From the NCBI RefSeq assembly GCF_030506325.1, contig NZ_CP120683.1, forward strand, positions 310,001-374,000: a DNA stretch of 64,000 nt. Direction: 5' to 3'. This stretch comes from Tunicatimonas pelagia (GTDB lineage Bacteria; Bacteroidota; Bacteroidia; Cytophagales; Cyclobacteriaceae). The position numbers and the translations under genes are program-made. Below are positions 8,453 through 17,581 of the stretch, one piece after another (the stretch's first letter is position 1; every line of letters starts with the position of its first letter). The notes beneath the pieces are model-generated. The model was given only the letters and a program-made list of their open reading frames with translations. It had not been told where the DNA came from and searched no databases.

Positions 8453-10144
8453 ATGGAAGTTCAAATATCTCCTTGGTTCCAACATTACCCTGAGGGAATA
8501 CCTCAGCAAATAAATGCTCAGCAGTACAAGTCACTTATTGATCTTATTGAACAATGCATTGAGGAATATGGTACTCGCACTGCTTTTGAGTGCATGGGAG
8601 CTTCTATTACATTTAATGAGCTAGATTACTTATCTAAAAATTTCGCCGCTTTTTTACAGGAAGACCTAAAGTTAAAGAAAGGAGACCGCATTGCCATTCA
8701 AATGCCTAACTTGCTTCAATATCCTATTGCTATGTTGGGAGCACTTCGGGCTGGCTTGGTGGTTGTCAACACTAATCCGCTGTATACTGCTCGGGAGATG
8801 AAACACCAGTTTAATGACTCTGGAGCTGAAGCTATCGTAATACTAGCCAACTTTGCGTATAATCTGGAAAAAATTATTGCGGAAACATCCATCAAGCACG
8901 TAATTGTTACCGAAATAGGCGATCAGCTGGGAGGATTAAAGAAGACCATTGTTAATGCGGTGGTGAAGTACGTAAAAAAGATGGTGCCAAAATATAACCT
9001 ACCGTCTGCCCTATCTTTTAACAATACGCTAAAACAAGGTGAGAAATGTACATTCAATCGAGTTGAGCTTACTGGGGAAGACAATGCATTCTTGCAATAT
9101 ACTGGTGGCACTACCGGAGTTTCAAAAGGAGCAGTTCTATCCCACGCGAACTTAGTAGCCAACATGGAGCAAATTTCAGCTTGGATGTCGGTTGGGCTCA
9201 ATAAGGCTGAAGAGACCATGATTACTGCCTTACCCCTCTATCATATCTACGCACTCACGGTTAACTGTTTTGCGATGATGAAGATTGGAGCCAAGAACGT
9301 GTTGATCACCAATCCTCGCGATATGAAAGGGTTTATGAAGGAATTGAAAAAACATCCCTTTACCGTAATTACCGGCTTAAATACTTTATACAACGGTATG
9401 ATGAATCATCCTGATTTTGACACCGTAGACTTTTCGCATCTCAAGGTAGCTAGTGCTGGAGGAATGGCCATGCAAGAGGCCGTAGCCGATCGCTGGAAAG
9501 AAAAAACAGGAGTTGCGGTGGCGGAGGGGTACGGACTAACGGAAACCTCGCCCGTGCTGACATCAAATATACCGATCAGTGGCTTGGAACGAATTGGTAC
9601 CATTGGCATTCCGCTTCCTAGCACTCAGCTTATTTTTGCTAACGACGATGGCGAAGAAGTAGCGATTGGTGAACCTGGAGAAATCTACGCCAAGGGCCCC
9701 CAAGTAATGAAGGGGTACTGGAATCGGCCTGATGAAACTGAAAATGTATTTACACCTGACGGATGGCTGAAAACTGGTGATATTGGAGTGTTGGATGAAG
9801 ATGGGTTCATTAAAATAGTGGATCGTAAGAAAGAAATGATTAATGTTTCGGGATTTAACGTTTACCCTAACGAGATAGAAGGCATTGTTTCAGCACACGA
9901 AAAGGTGCTGGAGGTAGGTGCTATTGGAGTACCTGACCCCCGGTCTACCGAAGTAGTAAAAATATGCGTTGTGAAAAAGGACGCTTCTCTTACCGAAGAT
10001 GAGTTGAAAGCGTATTGTAAAGAGAATATGACCGCCTACAAAGTTCCTCGCTATATTGAGTTTCGAGATGAGTTGCCAAAGTCGAACGTAGGCAAAATTC
10101 TTAGAAGACTCCTGAAGGAAGGTAGCGCTCAACCTCAAGACTAA
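8453..10144 (+). CDS. fadD: Long-chain fatty-acid-CoA ligase (FadD type)
   Basis: A 563-residue acyl-adenylate enzyme that activates fatty acids with ATP and CoA, normally at the inner face of the cytoplasmic membrane. Seen: the P-loop-like YTGGTTGVSKGA near residue 217, the adenylation motif VAEGYGLTETSP near 353, the GEIYAKGPQVMKGYWNRPDET block near 412, WLKTGDIG near 437, and the C-terminal Lys in KSNVGKILRRLL near 543. Length and order fit E. coli-type FadD (561 aa) closely. It is monocistronic: a terminator lies upstream and the IS element downstream. The start ATG directly precedes the conserved N-terminus PWFQHYPEGIP. Substrate chain length cannot be inferred. Confidence 0.93.
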   Translation: MEVQISPWFQHYPEGIPQQINAQQYKSLIDLIEQCIEEYGTRTAFECMGASITFNELDYLSKNFAAFLQEDLKLKKGDRIAIQMPNLLQYPIAMLGALRAGLVVVNTNPLYTAREMKHQFNDSGAEAIVILANFAYNLEKIIAETSIKHVIVTEIGDQLGGLKKTIVNAVVKYVKKMVPKYNLPSALSFNNTLKQGEKCTFNRVELTGEDNAFLQYTGGTTGVSKGAVLSHANLVANMEQISAWMSVGLNKAEETMITALPLYHIYALTVNCFAMMKIGAKNVLITNPRDMKGFMKELKKHPFTVITGLNTLYNGMMNHPDFDTVDFSHLKVASAGGMAMQEAVADRWKEKTGVAVAEGYGLTETSPVLTSNIPISGLERIGTIGIPLPSTQLIFANDDGEEVAIGEPGEIYAKGPQVMKGYWNRPDETENVFTPDGWLKTGDIGVLDEDGFIKIVDRKKEMINVSGFNVYPNEIEGIVSAHEKVLEVGAIGVPDPRSTEVVKICVVKKDASLTEDELKAYCKENMTAYKVPRYIEFRDELPKSNVGKILRRLLKEGSAQPQD

Positions 10145-10294
10145 GCTCCGATAGCTTGCGCGATGTGATAGTCAGAGCTTGAAGAGGAAACTCAGTCTCA
10201 AGCTTGAATAGCTACTGATTTCATTTCATGGAGGAATTAGCCCCGGACTTTGGTCTTCTAATCTTCCCGCATTGCTGTAAAAAGGCAGGCATTT

Positions 10295-11764
10295 TACTTA
10301 GTCAACCCTGAAGAAGTCTCATATTCGCATCTGCTGCATTCATCAGAGTGTAAATCCACCGTTGCAGCCAGTGGACAAAAATGGTGTTTTGCTTTCTGAT
10401 CCAACTTTTCAGATTGAAGGCCATAGCCGCTAGATTGAGATTGATTTCATCGCCCAAAAAGCTCTTGAGATAGTTTCTTTCTAATCGGAAACCTTGTTTG
10501 GTGTGACCAATGACTGGCTCAATAGCCGCTCGGCGACGGAACTTCTTTCTAGTTTTCTGTTTCTGATAATTATTTCTATGTTTTTTAGCTTTGGGAATAC
10601 TGATCTGCGTGGAGCCGACCCTAGCCTTACCCCGATAGCCTCGGTCGCAAATACCCTCTTTGGGACGTTGCCCAGAAGCGCGTTCGACGGCATTTAGTGT
10701 CTCTTCCAGGGTGTGACTGTCATGGGGATTCCCCTTGAAGCTGGCTACCCCGACAATTAAATTACTTTCTTTGGTCAAGGCCAGGGATGCTTTACTGCCA
10801 AACTCGTATTTCTTCGCTACTTTGCCTTTGATGATGCAAGCTACATCAGGTTCGTGTAGGCTGTAGATTTTGTTTTTATCTGTGCGCTGTTGTTTAATGA
10901 CTCGTTCAAAACGCTTCAATACATTCCGATGGTAGGCTAATGAGCCAGTAGGAAGCTTACGGCGCAACTCTCGGATGAGTCGCCCGGCAATGGTTTTCAG
11001 GCTACGTAAGGAAGACCTAGCTTTCTTGCGGTTCTTAGGGTGGGTCGCAAAACGTTGATTGAGTAGGTGTGACTTGACCACTCTTCGGTAGGATTGTCGC
11101 AGTTGAATACCTTCTTTGGAAGCTATCTTGCGACACTTATCAATCACCCTAACTGCTAACTTGGCATCTGTGGGATACGTAATGTTCTTCTCTTGGACAG
11201 TCGTGTCAATGAGCACCTGATCTACTTTTCGCACTGCTTCGGGATGAATATGCAGCGAATAGGACAGTAATTTTTCAGCCCCTTCTTTACCGATACGTTT
11301 TCGGAAGTAGACCAGATCAGTAGGATGGCAAGGCGCTTCCCACTGAAAAGTAGCCATGCCACAGAAAAATTGGTAATACGGATTCTCGCACCAACGTTCT
11401 ACCAAGACTTCATCACTGAGATTTTCTAACTGCTTCAACATCAGCAGCCCGACCATTAATCGTATTGGTTTGGCCGGTTGCCCTAGCTTAGAATAGTAGC
11501 CTTCAAAGTCCTTCTCAATAGCAGCCCAAGGTAGTCGCTGAGCTAATTGATACAGGCGATTGTTCGGATTAAGGCAATCAATCAAATCAGTAGTAAACAG
11601 TGACGTTTGCTGCTGGTTAGGCGAGTCGCTTTTCATAAATATTGCAAGCTTTTGAAGCAAGGTAAGCAGAAACTGGCAAATTTAATGAGCTTTGTTGCGT
11701 CATTTTATGTCGCATTTTATTTGATAATCAATTCTTTAGATACTTCTTCAGGGTTGACTACTTA
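10295..11764. mobile_element. Complete IS5-type insertion sequence with 6-bp target duplication
   Basis: The element proper is 10301-11758 (1458 bases). Its ends are inverted repeats: the left begins GTCAACCCTGAAGAAGT and the right ends with the complement ACTTCTTCAGGGTTGAC, at least 17 perfect bases. Both sides are flanked by TACTTA (10295-10300 and 11759-11764), read as the target-site duplication. One transposase gene fills it. Intact ends and duplications indicate a fairly recent insertion. Removing the element and one TACTTA restores a hairpin GGCAG/CTGCC with a T run on the minus strand, so the target was probably the terminator of the T9SS cluster. Confidence 0.88.
10302..11636 (-). 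CDS. IS5-family transposase (DUF772 plus DDE domain)
   Basis: About 444 residues from the ATG at 11636; a TTG at 11660 would add 8 residues (MLQKLAIF) and is less likely. The N-terminal DUF772/InsH-type helical domain (LVERWCENPYYQFFCG near residue 76) precedes the DDE catalytic fold: D in VLIDTTVQEK near 140, D in GICDRGYRGK near 333, and E in RRRAAIEPVIGHTK near 369. A basic insertion of about 100 residues (around 165-260) separates the first two catalytic residues. The frame is intact, so the enzyme may be active. Its TGA stop codon (10302-10304) lies inside the terminal inverted repeat, so the gene ends at the very edge of the element. Confidence 0.9.
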   Translation of the reverse strand: MKSDSPNQQQTSLFTTDLIDCLNPNNRLYQLAQRLPWAAIEKDFEGYYSKLGQPAKPIRLMVGLLMLKQLENLSDEVLVERWCENPYYQFFCGMATFQWEAPCHPTDLVYFRKRIGKEGAEKLLSYSLHIHPEAVRKVDQVLIDTTVQEKNITYPTDAKLAVRVIDKCRKIASKEGIQLRQSYRRVVKSHLLNQRFATHPKNRKKARSSLRSLKTIAGRLIRELRRKLPTGSLAYHRNVLKRFERVIKQQRTDKNKIYSLHEPDVACIIKGKVAKKYEFGSKASLALTKESNLIVGVASFKGNPHDSHTLEETLNAVERASGQRPKEGICDRGYRGKARVGSTQISIPKAKKHRNNYQKQKTRKKFRRRAAIEPVIGHTKQGFRLERNYLKSFLGDEINLNLAAMAFNLKSWIRKQNTIFVHWLQRWIYTLMNAADANMRLLQG

Positions 11765-11790
11765 CTGCCACGTCTAGAGGCACTCTGATT

Positions 11791-13230
11791 TTACTGACCA
11801 AAACCGATGACGACTCTTCGGTTTTGCTTCCGCCCTGATGGACTACTGTTGGTAGTAACAGGTTGCGTAGAGCCTTTTCCGTAGGTAATAATACGCCGTT
11901 CTTCAACACCTTGATTTGCCAAGAATTTCTTTACGGACTGCGCTCGCTCAATTGATAGCTTTAGATTGTAATCTTTACCACCCGAATCATCGGCATGGCC
12001 TACCACTTCCACATAGAGATTAGGGTTTTCTTGCAGCACTTCTACAGATTCCTTAAGGTCTGAGTAAGCTACTGGTAGCAGTTCGCTAGAGTTCAGGTTA
12101 AAGTAGACGGTATTTTCTTCAAATGTCTGTTCTGGCTCAGTAGTATTGCCTGACTCATAGGTGTCTCCTGCATCATTATTTGCCTTCTTAAACTCATTTA
12201 GTAATGCTTGAGTTTCTTCTAGCAACGCTCGGGTTTCTTCATCTAATTTCTCTTCCTCGGCACTACGATTGGGTATTACCCCTTTACCTCCGCCTACTAT
12301 ACGACTAGCCAGTTGCTGCTCTCGTTCTTCCCGACTAATAATGCGGGATTGGTAAATATCAGTGGAACGCCCGTAACGATTACTCACAAAAAACACTTGT
12401 CCATCACCCGCCACCGACAAATAAGCATCAAACCCGGATGAATTAATACCATCACCCAAGTTCTCGGGTTTGCTCCAGTTAGTCCAAGAAGTATCTTGGC
12501 GATAGCTTACGAAGATATCGGTATTTCCGTAGCCCGGATGACCGTTACTGGCAAAGAAGAGCGTCTTTTTATCTTTAGATAAAAACGGCGATATTTCGTA
12601 GCCCTCAGTATTAACTGTTTCGCCTAAATGAATCAGGGAACCCCACTCTCCGGTTTGCAAATCTTTTTCAGTAACGTATAGATCCTCCATTCCCTTCGAA
12701 GATTCTTTTTGCATGGAAACCACCGCAATATCTTCGGTAGGAGCCACGTAAATACCGTAAAAGTTTCCGATCTTCTCTTCCAGACCAGGAATGTTTATAT
12801 CATTGGGCGGACGCCACCCTTGATCTATGCCGAAGCTGAACGCCATACCAGGCTGCTCCTTGGTATCTGATTGATACGAGTTGAGCAGGTACAAAGTATT
12901 ACCCGTCTGACTTATACCAACTATAGCATTATTATTCTGATTATTTAAATTTTCCAGATTATTGAGCGGTTCGGCCCACGTTCCGCTCGGCTGTTGCTTA
13001 GTATACCAGATATCTTGGCCCGAGCGTACCCCACCTACGTTCTGAGCGTGTAGCGATCGAACAAAATACAGCGTACTATCTGTCAATGAATACATAGGAT
13101 AGCTCTCCTCTGCACCGCTATTGATAGTATCATTCAACACTACCGGATCGGCAAAGTATACTGTTTGCCCCCATACAGCCTGATGGGCTATTAGTGAGAT
13201 AAACATACAATATGTAAGAAGTTGCTTCAT
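11791..13230 (-). CDS. OmpA-family protein with PD40 propeller (T9SS-associated)
   Basis: A 479-residue exported protein. The signal peptide (MKQLLTYCMFISLIAHQAVWG) is followed by PD40/WD40-like propeller blades at about 25-290 (for example LFFASNGHPGYGNTDIFVS and VFFVSNRYGRSTDIYQS). A charged, probably coiled linker spans about 295-350, and an OmpA peptidoglycan-binding domain about 370-479 (VEVVGHADDSGG, NLKLSIERAQSVKKFL). In Bacteroidetes such proteins sit beside PorP/SprF genes and probably anchor the outer-membrane complex to peptidoglycan. It is the last gene of the T9SS cluster, 17 bases after the PorP gene. It lacks the N-terminal TPR region of PorE. Its exact partner is inferred from context. 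Confidence 0.88.
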   Translation of the reverse strand: MKQLLTYCMFISLIAHQAVWGQTVYFADPVVLNDTINSGAEESYPMYSLTDSTLYFVRSLHAQNVGGVRSGQDIWYTKQQPSGTWAEPLNNLENLNNQNNNAIVGISQTGNTLYLLNSYQSDTKEQPGMAFSFGIDQGWRPPNDINIPGLEEKIGNFYGIYVAPTEDIAVVSMQKESSKGMEDLYVTEKDLQTGEWGSLIHLGETVNTEGYEISPFLSKDKKTLFFASNGHPGYGNTDIFVSYRQDTSWTNWSKPENLGDGINSSGFDAYLSVAGDGQVFFVSNRYGRSTDIYQSRIISREEREQQLASRIVGGGKGVIPNRSAEEEKLDEETRALLEETQALLNEFKKANNDAGDTYESGNTTEPEQTFEENTVYFNLNSSELLPVAYSDLKESVEVLQENPNLYVEVVGHADDSGGKDYNLKLSIERAQSVKKFLANQGVEERRIITYGKGSTQPVTTNSSPSGRKQNRRVVIGFGQ

Positions 13231-13247
13231 AAATCGCTCGTATTAAA

Positions 13248-14282
13248 CTACCACAAATAAGGAGCTACCTGGCGAGAGTTGAACAACACCAGCCCCAAAG
13301 TAATCTCGTGAATACCCGATTGCAAATTGTTAATTCCACTAAACCCGTAATCGTACGAATAGCTTACATTAAATGTATTATTAATCTGAATACCGGCCAT
13401 TCCGGCAATTGTACTCGTGTTTCGGTACGATAATCCGGCCCAGACTATATCTTTCAATTTTACCCTAGCACCTACATCATAGGTAACGGGGTTAGCACCA
13501 TCGTACCCGATATATACGCCGGGGTACAGCATCAGTGCGGTTGATAAATTTAGTCGCAAGCCTAACATACCAAAATGCGTAAGCTGTTGTTGGGCGGCAA
13601 TTTCGCTATCATTGTACAGGTTGTTTTGAAAAATCCGCGCCGCAGAATACCCAACGTAAAACCGATCACTGTAAAGAAACATCCCGGCATTTAAATCAAA
13701 ATTAGTGCTCTGCCCCTGCTGGTTGCGATACGCTAAATACGTGGGATCATTGGGTTCAATAACTGTCACCCGAGATATATCAATCTGCTGATTGGTAACT
13801 CCAGCTGATACACCTATGGCCAATCTCAACTGATTGCCCAACGGAAGGTGCGAGGCATAGGACATAAACCCCGAGGTTTGGGCAAATATTCCTTGATTGT
13901 CGCTAGTAATATAGCCACCCAAGCCATGCTTCACGTTACTTGCTCCGTAGCGAGTATTTCCGTCAAATTGATCGTACAGCGATGGATCGCTAATTCGTAA
14001 AGCATTGTGGCGCAAGCCGGTCGACGAAGAATTTGTCCGCAGAGGTGCGTGAGCACTGATATAGTATGTTTCCGGCGCTCCGTCTAGTCCTGACCACTGC
14101 TGTCGATAACCAATTTTCACATCCATAAACCCCTCAATGCCGGTGGTGGCCGGATTAATCACTATAGGATTCTGAAAATATTGCGTTAACCTAAAAAGCT
14201 GTTGAGCCGAGGCAGATTGGGCGACAAGCAGCCAACCCGTAACGACTATCAAGCTCACTATATAGTAAAATCTTTTCATCAT
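13248..14282 (-). CDS. PorP/SprF-family outer-membrane protein
   Basis: A 344-residue beta-barrel protein with signal peptide (MMKRFYYIVSLIVVTGWLLVAQSASA). The family marker LTQYFQNPIVINPATTGIEGFMDVKIGYRQQW follows directly, and alternating amphipathic strands run to the C-terminal strand. PorP/SprF proteins are outer-membrane partners needed for secretion or surface attachment of type B T9SS cargo such as SprB. The start ATGATGA overlaps the stop of the upstream 1100-aa cargo gene, so the cargo and its cognate barrel are translationally coupled. That gene order (cargo, SprF, OmpA) is the classical arrangement. Several paralogues normally exist per genome; this one is presumably dedicated to the two adhesins here. 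Confidence 0.9.
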   Translation of the reverse strand: MMKRFYYIVSLIVVTGWLLVAQSASAQQLFRLTQYFQNPIVINPATTGIEGFMDVKIGYRQQWSGLDGAPETYYISAHAPLRTNSSSTGLRHNALRISDPSLYDQFDGNTRYGASNVKHGLGGYITSDNQGIFAQTSGFMSYASHLPLGNQLRLAIGVSAGVTNQQIDISRVTVIEPNDPTYLAYRNQQGQSTNFDLNAGMFLYSDRFYVGYSAARIFQNNLYNDSEIAAQQQLTHFGMLGLRLNLSTALMLYPGVYIGYDGANPVTYDVGARVKLKDIVWAGLSYRNTSTIAGMAGIQINNTFNVSYSYDYGFSGINNLQSGIHEITLGLVLFNSRQVAPYLW

Positions 14283-17200
14283 CGTAACAATGTTACAGTT
14301 CCTGAATAATCTTTTAATTCACGAGGCAACACAATGGTGTAGTAATAACTCCCCGCTGGCAGCTCTCTACCTTCGTACGTCCCATCCCAATTATTTTGAT
14401 AATCAGCACTTTCAAATACGCTTTTCCCAAACCGATCGTAAACGGTTACCTGCACTGATGAAAATATTGACGCGTTGGGAAGCACCCACAAATCGTTAAT
14501 ATTATCGTCGTTGGGCGTAAATGCTGAAGGAATCTCTAATGGTACTTCTGAGCAGTCTACCGCCAAAACTGAAATAGTGTCCTGCACACTATCTAGGCCA
14601 TCGCTACTGGTAATTCGCACTACGTACTGAACGGCTGCGACGGGAGATACTACCACTACTGAGTCATCGGTAGCCGACTCAATCTGACAGTCCTCTTGGT
14701 TGCAAGACCAACTAAAAGTAAAGGGCTCTTCGCCCGATAAAACTTCTACTGATAACGCTATTGTCTCACCGGGACAAATCTCAACCGAATCGGGTAGGTT
14801 TACAGTTAAAGCAGGCACCACTGTTAGCGCAACTAAGGCACTATCATCCGCCAACTCGGCTCCATCAAAAGCATTCCAGGCCCACTGGTCTTCCCCCAGG
14901 TAATCAGTAGCCGGACGGTAGAATAGTTGACTAATATTTTGCGAACTTAAAAAGAAACCTCCCGGCGATTGGTCAACTTTCTGCTGGGTGATAGTATCAT
15001 TAGCTACGGTAAGAACTCCCTGAGTGGGCAGTGTAACTACTCGTAAACTACTAAACTGATTAGGCACAGGAGAATTATCCGCATCCGTATAGTTTGTAAG
15101 AAAGTCATCCACAGTAAATCCGAATGCCCCGTTTTGCACTCCTTTTTTGCTGAAACTCACCACCACCGGAGGAGTATTCTCTATTAGCTGAACAGTTCGT
15201 GACACGCTGTTGCTGGGAGTTTCATCATTGAATACTTGAACGGTTATTTGCCGACTAACTTGCACTTGTGTCGCTGCGGACTGATAAAGCAGTGAGCGAG
15301 CCATTGCCTGATAACTTTCGGTTGAATTTTTACCGCTAATCTCTAAGCTTCCTACCTCTTCATCCCAAGCAACCGTCATATTCTCCAGCACACTAACTAA
15401 AATACTATCTATCGCCGGGTCGTAGCCAACCTCAAAGAAAACAACCATTCGGGTTAAACTATCGCTGTCTACATCGGTAACGGTTAGTGATGAGTGAAAA
15501 GGTACTGCACTACTTTCTAAAACATAGCTTAATAGCTTAGGTTCGGCAGTAGTCAGCACGGTACTATCGTCTACTGCTGCCACTCGTAGCACTCGAGAAG
15601 CCACATTACTTACACTATCATTCTCATCAGTAGCCTGAAATTCGAACGTTAAAAGGGTTGTTTGAGGATTGTTACTAAGGTTTTTATAAGCTACCGACCG
15701 CAATATTGATTGGTACTGACGCAAGCTACCTTCGCCCGAAAACTCCAATCGCCCCTCATTTAGCGTGGCGGTGACCCCACCAGTGAGATTGTACGTTAGT
15801 TGTTCTTCACTTTCATTTAGTCCCTCCGGTACGGTAACGGTAGCCGATGTAATGGCAATAGCTCCGTCAGGATCAGTTAACAACAAGCTGTTCGTAATTG
15901 GTAGCGCAGGGCTATTCTCGGTATACTCCAGCGTATCAACTTCAATATTGGAAAGCACTACGGGGTCGTCAATCGGAGCAATGGTAATCACTAAAATACC
16001 ATCTTCCTGCTCCGTAGATGAGGATACGGCTATCTTGAGTATATCATTTCCTACTACGTTATTGGCTGGACTATACTGTAAACCACTTAATGCGAAGCGA
16101 ACAGCTTGGGCTGTTCCGGAAAATGATAGCTCATTACCACCCTCAACGGCTATACTAATAAAAGGAAGGATAATTGGGACAACGCTGAGTTGCCCGGTTT
16201 CTACTGATAATGTCACATTTAAAGAAGCGTGGGGAGGTGCTTGTAATGAAATAGATGGCAAGATAGTAACCTTGTCTTCGTCTACCAGCGCATTTTCGGC
16301 TACGGTTAACAAGAGCGGAAGAGCTGCTTTGGCTATGCTAATTGAAACAGTCGAAGTATTCGCCGATGGAGTAGTACCATCTGTTGTACTCCACTCAAAC
16401 TGATCAGACCCAACGTACGCTCGATTGGGTACGTAAGTAAGTTTATCTAAATCTTCTCTGGCAACTACCCCCTGATCTTGCACTAAAAAGTCAGCATCGA
16501 CTTCTACTCCATTCAGCGACAAAAACCCGTGCTTAGGTAGAGAGCGAATACGAATGGTGCTCAATTCAGCCTGTTCGGAGTCCGTATACGCTAGTTGAAA
16601 CTGTTGCGCTTCAAAATTGAGCGTTTGATTTTCAGCGATACTTACTAAAATGTCTTGGGTAGAGGGGGGGGTATTATTGGGATTACTTTGGCTCAGAACG
16701 TACACGTACTGCTCAAATAGATTACTAGCTTCCCCTTTTTCGTCTGTTATCTGAATTTCTACTTTCCGATTACCCTTAAAACCTCGTGCAGAAAATAAAT
16801 TCTGTACCCCAATAGATCGAAGGGCTGCTTGATAGTTTTCTTTAGTATCACGTCCCGTCAGAATTAATCGCCGATTGGTTCCCTCCGCTCGCTGGATTAC
16901 GATATTATCGTTGCTATTATTGGTAAACACTAATTGGTCGAACTGTACTTCGCCAATTCTTACCGTAGCGGCTGTCATAAACGCATCATCACTATCTATC
17001 ACTTGCAAGTCTGGCACCAGCGGTACCGGGGTTGCTAGGCTATTCACTACTAATGGCGTATTTGTCGGGCTGAGCAGACGGGGAATATCATCCACACCCT
17101 GCACGTCAATAGCTCGAGAAATGGTATTGCTACCCTCCACATTCTGAGCGTACACCGTGAAAGAAACTGTTCTTTGACTATTCTGAGGGTTACCCTCGTT

Positions 17201-17581
17201 TTTGTTCTGGTAGAATACCGAGCGCAAGGCCGCTTGCATTTCACCACTCTCCGTAGCTGACCCAGCCGGAAAACTTAGCAATAGTAACTCCCCGGTTTCG
17301 TTGTTAAATATCGGGTAAATACCTGCCTCACCCCGATAGATTAATGTATCTTCACTTGCGTTGTAGGCACTGCCAATAGCTACCGTTGCGTAACTTAAAA
17401 GAGTATTGCTAGTAACTGATAGGCTATTGGTTATTTGTACTGCCCCATCTCCTTCAGTATACGTAATTGAGGTGCCTTCTACCCCAGTTAAGCTCTGGCC
17501 AAAAGCTAGGTTAGATATAATTGCTGATGAGATGCTTACCAGTAGGCACCAGCCAATATTTATAAAGAATCGCGTCCGCAT
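14279..17581 (-). CDS. Large T9SS type B cargo protein with cadherin/CSPG-like repeats
   Basis: A 1100-residue exported protein: signal peptide to about residue 28 (SAIISNLAFG/Q), then a chain of beta-sandwich repeats with acidic calcium-type motifs (TYTEGDGAVQI near 40, LTYVPNRAYVGSDQFEWSTTDG near 375, FYRPATDYLGEDQWAWNAFDG near 870). Next is an Ig/PKD-like domain at about 915-1005 with paired Cys (WSCNQEDCQIE). The C-terminus is a gliding-motility-type CTD (FTPNDDNINDLW near 1020, VYDRFGKSVFES, WDGTYEGRELPAGSYYYTI), i.e. the type B sorting signal. It is probably surface adhesive or structural. Start and stop codons overlap both neighbours (TAATG with the 1934-aa gene, ATGATGA with porP), implying strict co-translation. 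Ligand unknown. Confidence 0.85.
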   Translation of the reverse strand: MRTRFFINIGWCLLVSISSAIISNLAFGQSLTGVEGTSITYTEGDGAVQITNSLSVTSNTLLSYATVAIGSAYNASEDTLIYRGEAGIYPIFNNETGELLLLSFPAGSATESGEMQAALRSVFYQNKNEGNPQNSQRTVSFTVYAQNVEGSNTISRAIDVQGVDDIPRLLSPTNTPLVVNSLATPVPLVPDLQVIDSDDAFMTAATVRIGEVQFDQLVFTNNSNDNIVIQRAEGTNRRLILTGRDTKENYQAALRSIGVQNLFSARGFKGNRKVEIQITDEKGEASNLFEQYVYVLSQSNPNNTPPSTQDILVSIAENQTLNFEAQQFQLAYTDSEQAELSTIRIRSLPKHGFLSLNGVEVDADFLVQDQGVVAREDLDKLTYVPNRAYVGSDQFEWSTTDGTTPSANTSTVSISIAKAALPLLLTVAENALVDEDKVTILPSISLQAPPHASLNVTLSVETGQLSVVPIILPFISIAVEGGNELSFSGTAQAVRFALSGLQYSPANNVVGNDILKIAVSSSTEQEDGILVITIAPIDDPVVLSNIEVDTLEYTENSPALPITNSLLLTDPDGAIAITSATVTVPEGLNESEEQLTYNLTGGVTATLNEGRLEFSGEGSLRQYQSILRSVAYKNLSNNPQTTLLTFEFQATDENDSVSNVASRVLRVAAVDDSTVLTTAEPKLLSYVLESSAVPFHSSLTVTDVDSDSLTRMVVFFEVGYDPAIDSILVSVLENMTVAWDEEVGSLEISGKNSTESYQAMARSLLYQSAATQVQVSRQITVQVFNDETPSNSVSRTVQLIENTPPVVVSFSKKGVQNGAFGFTVDDFLTNYTDADNSPVPNQFSSLRVVTLPTQGVLTVANDTITQQKVDQSPGGFFLSSQNISQLFYRPATDYLGEDQWAWNAFDGAELADDSALVALTVVPALTVNLPDSVEICPGETIALSVEVLSGEEPFTFSWSCNQEDCQIESATDDSVVVVSPVAAVQYVVRITSSDGLDSVQDTISVLAVDCSEVPLEIPSAFTPNDDNINDLWVLPNASIFSSVQVTVYDRFGKSVFESADYQNNWDGTYEGRELPAGSYYYTIVLPRELKDYSGTVTLLR

